NCBI RefSeq assembly: GCF_950023065.1 | Contig: NC_088681.1 | Coordinates: 8,680,001 to 8,744,000, forward strand | DNA length: 64,000 nucleotides | Source of the DNA: Planococcus citri | Taxonomy: Eukaryota; Arthropoda; Insecta; Hemiptera; Pseudococcidae | Reading direction: 5' to 3' | Shown: positions 21,226-34,649 of the stretch, piece after piece | How the letters are laid out: each line of letters starts with the position of its first letter | How positions within the stretch are numbered: position 1 is the stretch's first letter | Made by a program: the position numbers and the translations under genes | The notes under the pieces: generated by a model | Database searches by the model: none | What the model was told of the DNA's origin: nothing | The model's input: the letters and a program-made list of their open reading frames with translations, nothing else

Positions 21226-24000
21226 TAGGGCATTAAAATAATATATTTGTTTGGTAAACGCCCCACCAAACCACTCCCACTTGGAATTTACAGCTAACAG
21301 ACCGGGGGTGTAACAGGGTACAATGAAACACAGCTGGTGATGGAATAGACTGGGGGTATAGCAGGGTACAATGAGCGGCAGGTGTTCTACAAGTCCCCTT
21401 TTCCCTTTTTTAGGATTTAATGCATTAAAATAATGAACTAAAATTGCAATTACTCAGCAATTACCCATCCGAATTGAATGAAAATAAATCTATACCCTCC
21501 GCCTTAATGATTCTCAAATGGTGTCCAATAGGTACAAAAAACGGTTGGATAGCTTAAGAGAACATTCATTGCAATTGAAATTTCAATTTCTCAAAGCGAA
21601 ACCAATAGTGTGCTACGCACACTAATAATTCGTTTGAAAGCAGATCCACTCGGGCACCCTCCCATGCTCCTCACACGTTCAATACGCCTCTGGCAAGTTT
21701 TTTTTTCTCAGACTCGGGATTTAAACTTTTATTATATTTTTCGAAGTTATCCCCCCTTTTCCTTGTATTCAGGTTTTACCTTGAAAACAGACAAGTATCA
21801 GTCCCCATTGAAAATAATTTATACCGCAATGATCAAAATGCACTCGTAATTAAAATGGGTTTAAAAAATGACACAAAAATAAAACCATTCATCAAAGGCT
21901 CAAAATAACATTTTCTTTTCTCACTATGAAAGGTTTGAAGAGCCTGCTCAAGTACAAAGAAATCCCAATGAGGATAACTTTACTAATACCTTTGAAAATA
22001 GAATCAGTTCTATTTGGAAGAGAACAAAAACACCAGACACTTTGCCATTTCAAATTACGACTAAACTCTCGTCTCGCATACCATACCCTCCTGCCTCTTC
22101 TCACATGTCACACAAGGATACACTTCGCATCATAATAAATTGAAAAAGACGCACCAACAATAACATATAGTTTTTTTTCCTATCAACCTGCGACACGAAT
22201 TATCTCGTAAGTGTTCCGTTTAAAGCAGTCTTTTTTTTCACTTCTCATACACACTAAAACACGTACACGTCAAAAACCTACGTTCAGCATTCGGGTCTAG
22301 GTACTTTAAAAGCAGACTGCCATATAATACAACGTACAAAAAACTACATGCATAAATTCTTCTCCCCTTAATTAAGATAAACATCCACGAGACCGTTTCA
22401 ACTTGGCAAATTAATCTGTAGGTAGAAGTATGCGAATCTCTCTCGCAGTATACAATTTCCCTTCTACGTTTGCCCTTTCGTAACAATACACGATATACCC
22501 ACGCTGTCTGCTATGCCAGCGCCTACCTAGTGGAGCGCAGATTACAAAACGACCCTAGCGAAATATTTAATAAAAACAATTTCCACAATAGTAAATCTGC
22601 GCTTTGGCTATCGATAACGAAGGTAAAGCTTTCAATATCATGTCTATCTATACCGAAAATGATATTACGGGTAGAAAGAGAAAACGTCCTGCTACCTTTT
22701 TGCAATGGGTTCCTTTTGTACTGAAAGAGAATTTCGCTTTTGTCCATAAGATGAATTTCAGCGGCGGCGTCTTGATTACGCGAATTATTTCAACGAGTAT
22801 TATTTTCGGAGAAAAAGAAGCATTACCCGGGCCCGTTCTATTTTTTTGCTTTTTCTTGCCAATGCCATATCGCCAAAGCTGCCTATACCACGAAATAAAG
22901 AGGGTAGTAGATGAAAAAAAACCGAAGCTTTTGTTCTTCGAAATTCCACGTGGACTTGAGAACGCGGTGCCTTTTTGTCGTAGCGTAAAGAACCGCAGTG
23001 TCATCATTTTTTTTCTCGTTCGTCTCCTCAATCTATGAAAGCTGAAGAGATGAGAGAAAGGAATTGGGGGAGGGTGGATTGATAGAAATTAGAAACTATC
23101 TGCATTATGAGTTATCGCTCGATAGAAGATAGAGATGAAAGACTACCCATTTCACTTAATTCCTTGAGAGCTAATATTCTGAGACGTGATTGCTCCTGAA
23201 GAGATACAAAATGGTGGCAAAAATGAGATTTTTTACGAGGTCGGTCTAGTTGAGAATCAACAGCTTATGATTTCTTTGTTTCGTGTCCTCTCAATGTTTG
23301 ACTCTTGAATAAAGACCATTCATTCGTCAACTTTGCCCAGTTTTTGATTTCGGTCCTCCGATTTTTCTCTAATACATTTTTGTAAGTTATTTACGAATTT
23401 CTCGCGGTTTTTTCTCATGTACAGAGGGGGTTGGCGGAGGAGATCAACAACTGAAATTTCAGCCATTACACAAATTTTGGAGCTAATTGCTCAGAATTGT
23501 TTAAAATTTGAAAAAACCTTTCATGATGGTTCAAAAGCAATTGAAAGTGGTTTCGAAAATTTCCAAAATTTGAAGTTGAGTTTTTGAGGTTTTTCGTTGC
23601 ATGCCCAATTTTTTAAAATTTGTCACATTTTAGAACTGATAAAAAATCCAGGTAACACTTATTTTTATTACGTTTTTAAGAAATTTTGAAGTTTTGTAGG
23701 GCTTGATTTGCTCAACTTCGACCCAAATTTGATTTTCGAAGATTCATCAAGAATCATGGAATCATGAACCGACCGATTTTGAGCGAATTAAATCAAGGTC
23801 ACCCAAGTTTCAAACCAAATATTTTGATGTTTTTTGAGCATAAAATACAAGGCAAGGAAAGGTCAGAAATTTTTTCAACCATAAGTTCCAAAAGCTCAAA
23901 CGGCTGAACCGATTTCGATGAAACTTGAAATTTCACTAAGCCTCTGCCATTTCTAACGAATCGTTTATCAAAAATTGAATCTGTATTCAAACGAATTGTT
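21226..24000. other. no gene recognised
   Basis: A short duplication (gactgggggtatagcagggt type) occurs at about 21299 and 21348. Two long overlapping frames at 22604-23038 (plus) and 22648-23031 (minus) mirror each other and show no family motif. From about 23760 the DNA resembles the left flank of satellite element S3 (ctgaaccgatttcgatgaaa at 23905). Confidence 0.4.
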
Positions 24001-24029
24001 CACCTATAAATTAATTCAATTCTCAGTGG

Positions 24030-26785
24030 ATTGTTTGTGGGAGTATTAATTCATTTTTATCGTGAACAAATTGATTAATCTTTTGAAAGAACCATTCGTG
24101 AACGAATTGATCAATTCTTCAATTAATGAATCAATTCATTCACGAATGATTCGCCAACTAATAATCAATTCGTTCGCGAATGATGCACCAAAAAATTTTC
24201 GATTCGTTCGTGAACGATTCACTACAAAATTCAATTCGTTCACGAACGATTCACCAAAAATTCAATTAGTTCGCGAATGATTCGCTAAAGAAATCAGATT
24301 GTACGCAAATTATTCACCAACCATTGATCAATTCGTTCGTGAACCAAAAATTATTCAACTCGTTCGTGAACGATTTACCAAACATTGAGCGAATGAATCG
24401 ATTCGTTCGCGAACGAGTGACTTATACGAATCAATTCATTCACAAAAACGATTAACTTATACGAATCGATTCGTTCGCGAATGATTCGCTAAAACTTCAA
24501 TTCATTCAAAAACGATTCACCAAAAATCATTCAATTCGTTCGCGAATGATTCGCTAAAAAATGTTTCAATTCGTTCGTAAACGATTCAGCAAAAATAGGG
24601 TGAATAAATCAATTTATTCGCGAACGAGTCATTTTCACGAATCAATTTATTCACAAACGATCAACTTATATCAATCGATTCGTTTGTGAACGAGTCACTT
24701 GCATGAATCAATTTCTTACGCAAACGATTCACTAAAAAATTCAATTCGTTCGCGAATGATTCGCTAAAAAATTATTCAATTCGTTCGTAAACAATTCACC
24801 AAAAATTGGGTGAAAAAATCGATTTTTTCGCGAACGATTCACTTATACGAATCAATTTGTTTGCGAATGGTTCACCTAAAATTATTCAATTCATTCGCGA
24901 ATGATTCACAAAACATCATTCAATTCGTTCGCGAATGATTCGCTGAATTATTATCCAATTCGTTCGTAAACGATTCACCAAAAATTGGGTGAATAAATCG
25001 ATTTGTTCGCGAACGAGTCACTTATACGAATCAATTCGTTCACGAACAATTTACTTATACAAATCAATTTGTTTGTGAACGATTTCACTCATACGAATCA
25101 ATTCTTTTGCGAATGTTTCACCTTCACCTAAAATTATTCAATTCATTCGCGAATGATTCACAAAAAATGATTCAATTCGTTCGTGAACGATTCACACAAA
25201 ATTAAGTGAATGGATCGATTCGTTCCCAACAGAATCACTTATACGAATCAAGTCGTTCGCGAACGAGACACTCATACGAATTATTTCGTTCACGAATGAT
25301 TCACCTAAAATTATGCAATTCGCTCGTGAACGATTCACCAAAAATTAAGCGAATGAATCTATTCGTTCACAAACGAATCACTTATACGAATCAATTCGTT
25401 CGCGAACGAGACACCCATACGATTCATTTCATTCGCGATTGATTCACCTAAAATTATTCAATTCGTTCACAAACGATTCACCAAACAATTCAGTTCGTTC
25501 GCGAATGATTCGCTGAAGAATTCAGATTGTTTGCGAATGATTCGCTGAAGAACTCAGATTGTTCGCGAATGATTCACCAAAAATTATTCAATTCGTTCAC
25601 TAACGATTTACAAAAAATTCGATTCGTTCACAAATGATTCGCTAATGAATTCAGATTGCTCGCAAATTATTCACCTACCATCGATCAATTCGTTCGCGAA
25701 TGATTTACAAAAAAATTTTCAATTCGTTCGTGAACGATTCACTAAAACTTTCAATTTGTTCAAGAACGATTCACCAAAAATCATTCAATTCGTTCGCGAA
25801 TGATTCGCTAAAAAAAATTACCCAATTCGTTCGTAAACGATTCACCAAAATTGAGTGAATTAATCGATTCGTTCGAGAACGAGTCATTTATGCGAATCAA
25901 TTCGTTCACGAACGATTCACGTATACGAATCAATTTGTTCACAAACGATTTACTTATACAAATCGATTCGTTCGCGAACGAGTCACTTACATGAATCAAT
26001 TCGTTCGCGAATGATTCACTGAAACATTATCCAATTTGTTCGTAAACGATTCACCAAAAATTGGGTGAATAAATCGATTTGTTCGCGAACGAGTCACTTA
26101 TACGAATCAATTTGTTCGCGAACGATCAACTTACTCGAATAAATTCGTTCGCGAACGAGACACTTATACGAATTGTTTCGTTCGCGAATGATGCACTAAA
26201 AATGATTCAATTCGTTCGTGAACGATTCATTAACAATTAAGCGAATGAATCGATTCGTTCACAAACGAATCACTTATACGAATCAATTCGTTCGCAAACG
26301 AGACACTTATACGAATCATTTCGTTCGCGAATGATTCACCAAAAATTATTCATTTGGTTCGCGAATGATTCACCAACTATTAATCAATTCCCTCGCGAGC
26401 GATTTGCCAAGAAATCAATCAATTTGTTCAATCAGTTGTGAATGATTCAATTCAATTCGATTCACTTCGCTTGAAATGAGTAATAGATCAATTCCTATAG
26501 AATAGTTTTATTTTTTAAAAACGAATGAATTGTAAATTAATTGATCCGTTTGCGATTGATTCACCAAGAAATCAATCAATTTATTTAATCACCAATCGTT
26601 CGTAAATGATTCGATTCAATTGTAAACAAATCAATTGCTACACAAATGTTTCAAAAAAAGTGACTCAATTTGTTCGTAAAAAAGATTTGTGTTTAGAAAA
26701 AGTCGGTCTTCTCACGCATACTTCGTGAGTGTTTTTTCATTGATAAATTCAGAGAAATTCGTAAGTTTCGGAGAGAGAGGAAGTG
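24030..26785 (+). repeat. satellite element S2 (largest copy)
   Basis: Plus-strand copy. The 5' module with tgaaagaaccattcgtgaac is at about 24084. The array (24100-26420) is diverged 33-bp-type units centred on TTCGCGAA, with larger units of about 170-240 bp repeated inside it. The 3' module (26430-26745) includes aagtcggtcttctcacgc and the hairpin ctcacg...cgtgag at 26711-26729, followed by a T run. The next ~55 bp match S1. Confidence 0.82.
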
Positions 26786-29700
26786 AAATAAATACCTAAG
26801 TACATTTATATACCTAATACTTTCCTCAGTGAACACAATAATAACAAATAGGTAAGTAGGTACCTATGGCACAAAACAATCCACGACAGCAACTCTTTTT
26901 CCAATGCAATGGTACCATCAGCAACAATAATATTCGATCACGACTGAAGGAATTGCACCCTTCTGAATATCTCGGACGATTACGTTAAATCGTTAGCATC
27001 GAGCTGTCATCCATATACAGAGCCAACTTTGTGTATACATATTTGTCATTCTCCATTAACTTGTTTCCAAACTCGCACACTACCTCTATACCTACTATAT
27101 TCAGAGTAGAATACATCCTACTACGGTACGCGTTTTATATTACTGTGATTTATTACGTTGGCGGTATTTTTAATGAATTATACTCTCGATGGGATGAACA
27201 CCACACTTCGGTTCAGTATTACACCGCCGATGCTCACGATATACCGCGGATTTAAAATAAAAAATTAAATAAAAAAAACACAATGTAGCTCAAGCAGCTC
27301 TAGCTACATCGAGAACAATACATATAAGCTCGTTATTTGTCTAGTCTGAACTGGTATCTATAGCTCGGATTGGTATAGCCCTTAGATAATTCATAGCTAA
27401 TTTTCTTACACGCGTAGAGAGCCAAGTAGGTACGTATATCGCAACTCGACAGAATCTGTGGTGTTTTATGCATACAATATAATGCCATTGCTCCAATATT
27501 GGTGAATTGAAGATATTCGTGCGTTGAGAATTACAGATTAATTCGCTAGCAGGTCTTTGTATTCGCGTTGACGTATGAATTAACGATAAGACTAACCGAA
27601 CGTGAAATATAGATAATGGGGATGAAATTAGCACTTTAATTAAATATCGAGAAGGTCTTCGCATTCAGAATGAATCGAAGAGTGAAAATTGCCACCATAT
27701 TTTCACCTTCATCCTATACACATTCTCGGATGAAATATTAAACGATCGTTGTAGGTATACCTAAGTGAACATATCCATTTCCATAGGTAGCTTAGTGATA
27801 CCCCTTACGTCCGGATCAAACTCATACAGGTTTTTTTCACCTACTTCTTCCCCATTTATATACGTACAAAATGGTATACCTTTAATCCTTTATCGATAAT
27901 ACACGAATCGCGAAAAAGGGTCCAAGAGACGACGCACCCTTTACATTGTAACAATTTTCGCATCTATACAGTGCCGAGCTCAGCAGCACGTTCGTCGGTC
28001 GCTGCCTTTTTCATCTTTTAAACAAAGAAAAATTTTTGCTAATTTTGCACCGCTCTGTTGTCGTCCCCGACTAGGCCGACGACGATCCAGGCGTTTTCGC
28101 ATTCGCGTTCGTTCATATAGCAAAGGTCGTTAAAATACCACGCACCATAAATACAAATTGCTGTCCACTGCGCCTGACAAGGGTCTTTAAAATAGAATTT
28201 CCAAAGAGGCTTGTTATGTATACAAAACGGTCATAGCATTGCCATCGTCATCGCCACCACGTACTATGCACACTCGGATAAATTGGCTTCGCTAACCTTA
28301 TTTATTGTCGCCCACCTAACCTAGTAAAAATAAAATCTCGTATATTTCGCGTATATCACATTCTTATACGTATGAGTATAATCCCCTAATCCTCTTCTGC
28401 CCCCACAAACCACATATAAGAACGTATCACTCCGATCTTCAACGTATACACGTCATTTTCTTATATTTAATTGATTTAATTTTACCCCACACCCTTTCAT
28501 CCTCCTCACTTCTCAACCCTCATAAAACGCAGAAAAAAACTCCCTTGAAGAAAAAAGCACTTTTTTTTGCACAAAGAACAAACGTTTTAATCTCTTTTTT
28601 TTCTTTGTTTAATTTAGCAGCACGCCTCATTACCCAAATTAGATGTAAATATTACCATATCAAAAGTATGATAATTGATGGCAAGAATTGCAAAGGGACG
28701 CGGACGCGACGATTATCAAGAAATACCTACTTTTATCCCGTAAATTATTCAGTCCGTTAATCGAGTAAATTTTTACAAATTAGCATTTGATTATGTAAAA
28801 ATACAATTAAATTTGCGTATTTTTTAATTAATTTCAAATTAGGTGCTTATATTTTTTTAACCCTCTTTCTGGTCTTATGTTCTTACCACTTTTACGCCGA
28901 GTAAAACTCTATTATAAGTAAAAGCAAAGTTTTCTGTTATTTTTTTTCTCTCTCTCTCCTATAAAAAGAAATAAAAAAAGAGAGAGAGAGGGAAGATTTG
29001 TCGTAGATGTCGAATTCCAAACAAATGAATTTTGCTTCTTTTTTTTCGATCTTTAATTGACCTAAATTAAGTTAACGCGAAAGTTCCGCTTTTTTATTCC
29101 TTTTTGTATGGAAGGAAGAGTGAGGAGAAAGGTAAATAAAACAACATCAAATGGCAGGAATTGTTGTGAAACATCTTTTCAAAACGAAAACGAATGAACG
29201 AACAAATGGAGATGATGAAGTTGAAAACTGAAACATTTTAAGAATATTAAAAAATAAATTAAGTATGCTGGAATATTCCGCGCAGTTCAAAGAAGAACGC
29301 TAAATATTTTGGTTTTGTGAGGTACTCTTACCCTTTTCTTTTTGGTAAATGAGCATTTCAAATTACGATGGTGAAAAACAAACAAACAAAATGTATAGGT
29401 AAACAAACAAATACCCTACGATTTGTACAAAAGACTGGAAACAACTTTAGTCGAATAATTTGAGAATTGTTTTCAAGTAATGCAGATCTTTTACGAGGAA
29501 ATATTTAAAATTCTTTTAGAAAAGCCAAAATTCACCGCAGAAAATTTTTGGAAACGAAATCAAAATATGTTCACGAACGCACGTAGGTAACTTATTTACT
29601 GATTCAAAGGAAAGTGTAGGTATGCATCAAAGATGGTCTTGAAAGTTCTCCCTTCACCCTAACCCCTCTTCTCTCAATTATAAAAAATGCCCGCTCAGCC

Positions 29701-29990
29701 AGTAAATGACTATTCAGCTTTTGGAAATTTTCATGGAATGACTTTGCACAAAATCCATTGAAAATTGAATTTCTCAGAAACGGTTGAACCAATATTGATC
29801 AAATTTGAAATTTCACAACTAGGCTACTAGCCGGATATTTCGACATCATAATCATGTTCCAAAAGCTCAAAGCTTTCAAGTTTACCCAGCGAAAAAACTT
29901 TTTTTTTGATATTTTTTCTAGTTCATTATCTAGAAAACGGCGCGACTGAACCGATTTCGATGAAACTTGAAATCTCCCCAGGGCTGCACG
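26786..29990. other. no gene recognised
   Basis: No supported exon. A 107-codon minus-strand frame at 27341-27664 has no motif. Words similar to the left flank of S2 (gttgaaccaatattgatc at 29782, ctgaaccgatttcgatgaaa at 29946) appear twice before S3. Confidence 0.4.
28940..28991. repeat. short inverted repeat of TTTCTCTCTC / GAGAGAGAAA type
   Basis: A pyrimidine run (ttttctctctctctcc) and its near complement (aaaaaagagagagaggg) flank a short A-rich loop. This is microsatellite-derived hairpin potential only. Confidence 0.55.
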
Positions 29991-29999
29991 ATTCCTACA

Positions 30000-32115
30000 A
30001 AGTACCAATACGACCCTCAATTTTTGGTGAATCATTCATGAACGAATTGACCAATTTCTTGAAAGAACCATTCGTCAACGAATCGATCAGTTCTTTGATT
30101 TGTAAATCAATTTGTTCGCGAATGAGTCACTTATACGAATCAATTAGTTCGCGAATGATTACCTGAAATATTTCAATTCGTTCGTGAATGATTCACCAAA
30201 AATTAAGTAAATGAATCGGTTCGTTCGCGAACGAGTCACTTATATGAACCAATTTGTGCGCGAATGATTCGCTAAGAATGATTTAATTCGTTCGTGAATG
30301 ATTCACCAAAAATTGAGTAAATGAATCGATTCGTTTGCGAATGAATCACTAAAAAGGAATCAATTCGTTCGTGAATGATTCATTAAAAATTGAGTGAATG
30401 AATCGATTCGTTCACGAATGAATCACTTATACGATACAATTCGTTCGCGAATGATTCATCAAAAATTGAGTAAATGAATTCATTTGTTCGCGAACAAATT
30501 ACTCATACGAATCAATTCGTTCGTAAACGAGTCATTTATACATTGAGTAAATGAATCAATTCGTTCGCGAACGATTCACTTACACGAATCAATTCGTTCG
30601 TGAATGATTCACCAAAAATTGAATAAATGAATCCAATAATCCATTCGTTCACGAATGAGTCACTCATACTTACGATGAAATTCGTTCGCGAATGATTCAT
30701 TAAAAATAGAGTAAATAATTGATTCCTTCGCGAACGAATTACTTATACGAATAAATTCGTTCACGAACAAGTTACTCATACATTGAATAAATGAATCAAT
30801 TCGTTCGCGAACAATTGACTCATTCGAAACAATTCGTTCGCGAACGATTCACATACACGAATCGATTCATTCGCGAACGATTCACTCATACGAATCAATT
30901 TGTTCGTGAACGATTCACTCATACGAATCAATTCATTCGCAAACGATTCACTTTCACGAATCAATTCGTTCGCGAATCGCGAACGATTCACTCATACGAA
31001 TCAATTTGTTCGTGAACGATTCACTCATACGAATCAATTCATTCGCAAACGATTCACTTTCACGAATCAATTCGTTCGCGAATGATTCACTCATACGAAT
31101 CAATTCGTTTGCGAACGATTCACTCATACGAATCAATTCGTTCACGAACGATTCACTTGCACGAATCAATTCGTTCGCGAGCGATTCACTTACACAAACG
31201 ATTCATTCATACGAATCAATTCGTTCGCAAACGATTCATTCATACGAATCAATTCGTTCGCGAACGATTCATTCATACGAATCAATTCGTTCGCGAACGA
31301 TTCACTTGCACGAATCAATTCGTTCGCGAGCGATTCACTTACACAAATCAATTCGATTCGTTCGCGAACGATTCACATACACAAATCGATTCGTTCGCGA
31401 ACAATTCACCCATACGAATCTTTTCGTTCGCGAATGATTCAGTCATACCCATCAATTCGTTCGCGAACGATTCACTTATAAGAATCAATTCGTTCGCGAA
31501 CGATTCACTTGCACAAATCGATTCGTTCGCGAACGATTCACCCATACGAATCTTTTCGTTCGCGAATGATTCAGTCATACGCATCAATTCGTTCGCGAAC
31601 GATTCACTCGCACGAATCAATTCGTTCGCGAACGATTCACTCGCACGAATCAATTCGTTCGCGAACGATTCACTCGCACGAATCAATTCGTTCGCGAACG
31701 ATTCACTCGCACGAATCAATTCGTTCGCGAACGATTCACTCGCACGAATCAATTCGTTCGCGAATGATTCGCCTAGAAATAAATCAGTTTGTTCCATCGC
31801 CAATCGGTTGTGAATGATTTGATTCGATTCAATTTGATTCACTTCGCATAAAAATAGATCAATTTCTACATTTTTCACAAAAACCGAATCAATCGTAAAT
31901 TAATTGATCCGTTTGCGAATGATTTACCAAGAAATCAATTAATTTATTGAATCGCCAATGGTTCGTAAACGTAAACGATTCGATTAGATTGTAAACAAAT
32001 CAATTGCTGTACAAAATATGTTTCAAAAAAAGTGAATCAATTCGTTCGTAAAAGATTTTTATTTGAAGAAAAGTCGGTCTTCTCACGCTAAACGTCTGAG
32101 TGTTTTTTTTTAAAA
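30000..32115 (+). repeat. satellite element S3
   Basis: Plus-strand copy. Its left end (caatacgaccctcaattttt from about 30006) matches, inverted, the right end of S5, fixing a family terminus. The array becomes very regular at 31590-31770, where the 33-bp unit is nearly identical. The 3' module (31780-32100) ends with aaaagtcggtcttctcacgc, a degenerate hairpin and a T run. Confidence 0.84.
31580..31770. repeat. homogeneous core of the 33-bp minisatellite
   Basis: Consecutive units repeat exactly every 33 bp (TTCGTTCGCG at 31590, 31623, 31656 and so on). Each contains the 14-bp perfect palindrome TCGTTCGCGAACGA. Since 33 is divisible by 3 and the unit has no stop in several frames, long pseudo-ORFs with 11-residue periodicity appear on both strands. 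Confidence 0.93.
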
Positions 32116-34649
32116 TCTTTATTTTGTTCATTGTAAATGTTTAATTAGGCCTTTTTTTTGTCGCTTTTCTTTTTTGGGGGATCGCTAATTATCAAAATTT
32201 GTATGTCCATAATTGTTTGTACTTTCTGTTTTCTTTTTATTTTCAAAATTGCCAAACAACAGACCTGTTGTTTGACAAACTTGCTTATGAAGTTCTGTTT
32301 TTTTGTTTTTTTTTTTTTTGGTGCCAAATTTTTTCAAGTTTAGAAGCGTAACTTTATTTGGGGGGGGGTGTAAAAAAGCGTCAATTTTAGGCAAATTAGT
32401 CAAGTATTGTCCACTTTGGGTACAATTGTGAAAAAGTGTCCATTTATGTGAAAATTCTTGTCAAAATTACCTAAAAAAATACACTTTTTCCAAAATTGTG
32501 AAAAAATTCCTATTTTTTGTCAAAATTTTCAGAAAGTGTAAATTTTTGTAGAGTTAACGAAAAGTTGTTAGTTTTTATATTTTTTTTGTCAAAATTTCAA
32601 GGCAGTGGCTTTTTGATAAATAGTTCAATGGTCGTAATTTTTTCCAAAACTACTGAGAAATTGGCGCTTTTTCCCCATAAACGTGCTTCAGCTTACCAAA
32701 CAAAAATACATTTTTTTTTTTTACAAAATTACTCAAAAGCTTTTTTTTGTCAAATTTTACTTTTTCCTCAAATTGGTTCTTTCATTTTTTTCAGTTTTTA
32801 TGGAAATTTTTCGTTGTTTTTGTGTAATTTCCTCTAGGTACCTATTAAATTCAAGATTATTAAAACTTCAATTATCAGAAGCTTGCCAAATTTTACATCC
32901 ATAATTTGAAAATTTGAAAAAGAAATCAAACATGCATACAATATGTATGATACCTAATATTCATATTGTAGATCTTCTGAGGGGAGAAGACGAAGCCTCA
33001 TAATTTTGGTTGAAATATAAAAATTGTCAAATACTTCCTCAAAATTACTCAATACGAGATTTTTTAAACATTATTTGTTCAGAAGTTTATGAAATCCACC
33101 AAAACTTTCCAATCACTGAGTACACGTCAAGAAAAAATGAAATAAAGACGAAAAACCCAAACACAATTGCTCCTTCCTTTCATCGTGTCTCATTCCTTTG
33201 GTTTTTTCACTCAAAATTATCAAAACATTTCAAAGACTCGTTTGTATAAGACGAACAAAGAAAACGATGAAAAAAAAACCTCGAGACCAGGTTCAGCCTT
33301 CAGTCTTGAAAGGTGAAATAATTTTACAAGTAGGTAGGTATATACTGATAATATTTTCATAACGACAAATGACATTTTTCCCAGTATCGCGTTCGCGTTT
33401 GGTATCTTAATATACGAGGTTTAGCAGATTTTTCGCTGCCATTCGAGCCGAATAAAGAGTAAGAGGGGGGAACGCCGGGGAAGCGGAGGCCTTTTTAAGC
33501 AAAAGCAATAAAATTTTACTCTCGTTTCCTTCTCCTGGAACATTAATTAATGGAACTATTTCGCTCCGCTGATCTATAATGAATTATCTTTTTCCGTTTC
33601 GCTAATTTAATATTTCGAATCTATTAAGAAAATTCGAAGAACTTCCTGTTCCACAGATTGATTCCGCTTCGGCTCCTACTGTAACGTTAGAAAACACACA
33701 GGCAACTTGGTCTCTCTATAACTCTATAGTATACGCTATCGACGCGACTAAAGCTCTAAATGAAGTAAAAATTATTATACGGATAGAGCATTTAGCACGG
33801 GCGCGGACGAAAACTTCCAACCATTCGATTAATATTTCACGTTTAATGGGTTCCAGTTTTAATGAGGTTTTTATTCCTCCTTCTCTCGCCGAACCTGGTA
33901 TATATCTATAGGCGAATATAAGCTGGCGAACTTAATCGAGAAAATTGTCGCTGTCGTCGACGAAGAAGACGTCGACTCGCAAGCCCCACCAGACTCGAGT
34001 CGATTACTCGTAAATGCGAATTTCGCACCTATTTATCGGAAACAGGCGTTTTAACGCAGCGATGAACTTCTTTATTATGAATTTACAACGGTGAGAATTG
34101 GAGAAATATTGCTCCCAGCTAACTCTCGTATATGTTCATATATGTAACTCTGTGCGAGTTGGTTGTCGATTTATATTCGACTATTGGTGCGTATATATCG
34201 ATAAAAGAGAAAGAACTTACGCCAGATTTAATTCGTATAAAAGCAATCCACCTACCTACGCGTTTCAATATCAATGAGCTTTTCGCCGCCACTTTTATTC
34301 CACCGTACACGATTAATATATTAGTGGTTTTCGACGCGATAAAACTTATTTCCAAGTCGAAGCTTTTCAACGTACCTGCCTCGTCGTATGCAATGTGGCT
34401 AGAAAAGTTCGCGTGTAATTTGAGAATTTCGTCGAATATGCCTAAAATTGGCTGTATTGTACGGTTATATTCTTAATGAAGCGAGATGGAATTTACCTTG
34501 AAAAAGTTTGTCATCAGAAAGGTGCTAACTTACTCAAATTGAAAAATCCGCGATGTTTCTTTGAGCATCAAAATACGAGTACCTATAGGTTCAATGTTTG
34601 ACTCTTGAATAAGGATCATTCAAGTCAACTCGAACCAATTTTGGGTTTT
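32116..34649. other. no gene recognised
   Basis: 32120-32910 is T-rich with loose repeats of gtcaaaattttc and homopolymer runs. 33400-34480 is less AT-rich and less repetitive, but I find no exon with splice sites and homology. A 114-codon frame at 34132-34476 lacks motifs. Confidence 0.4.

Noticed and set aside
22604..23038. Overlapping 144-codon plus and 127-codon minus frames
   Set aside because: Neither shows a family motif, signal peptide or splice context, and both strands are open by composition.
24030..26785. A CRISPR-like array of short palindromic repeats
   Set aside because: The units are directly adjacent diverged repeats with no unique spacers, the host is a eukaryote, and no cas genes are present.
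30776..31878. Long open frames on both strands with 11-residue periodicity (for example SFANDSLARIN)
   Set aside because: They arise because the 33-bp minisatellite unit is divisible by three and lacks stops. Frames exist in several registers and on both strands at once.
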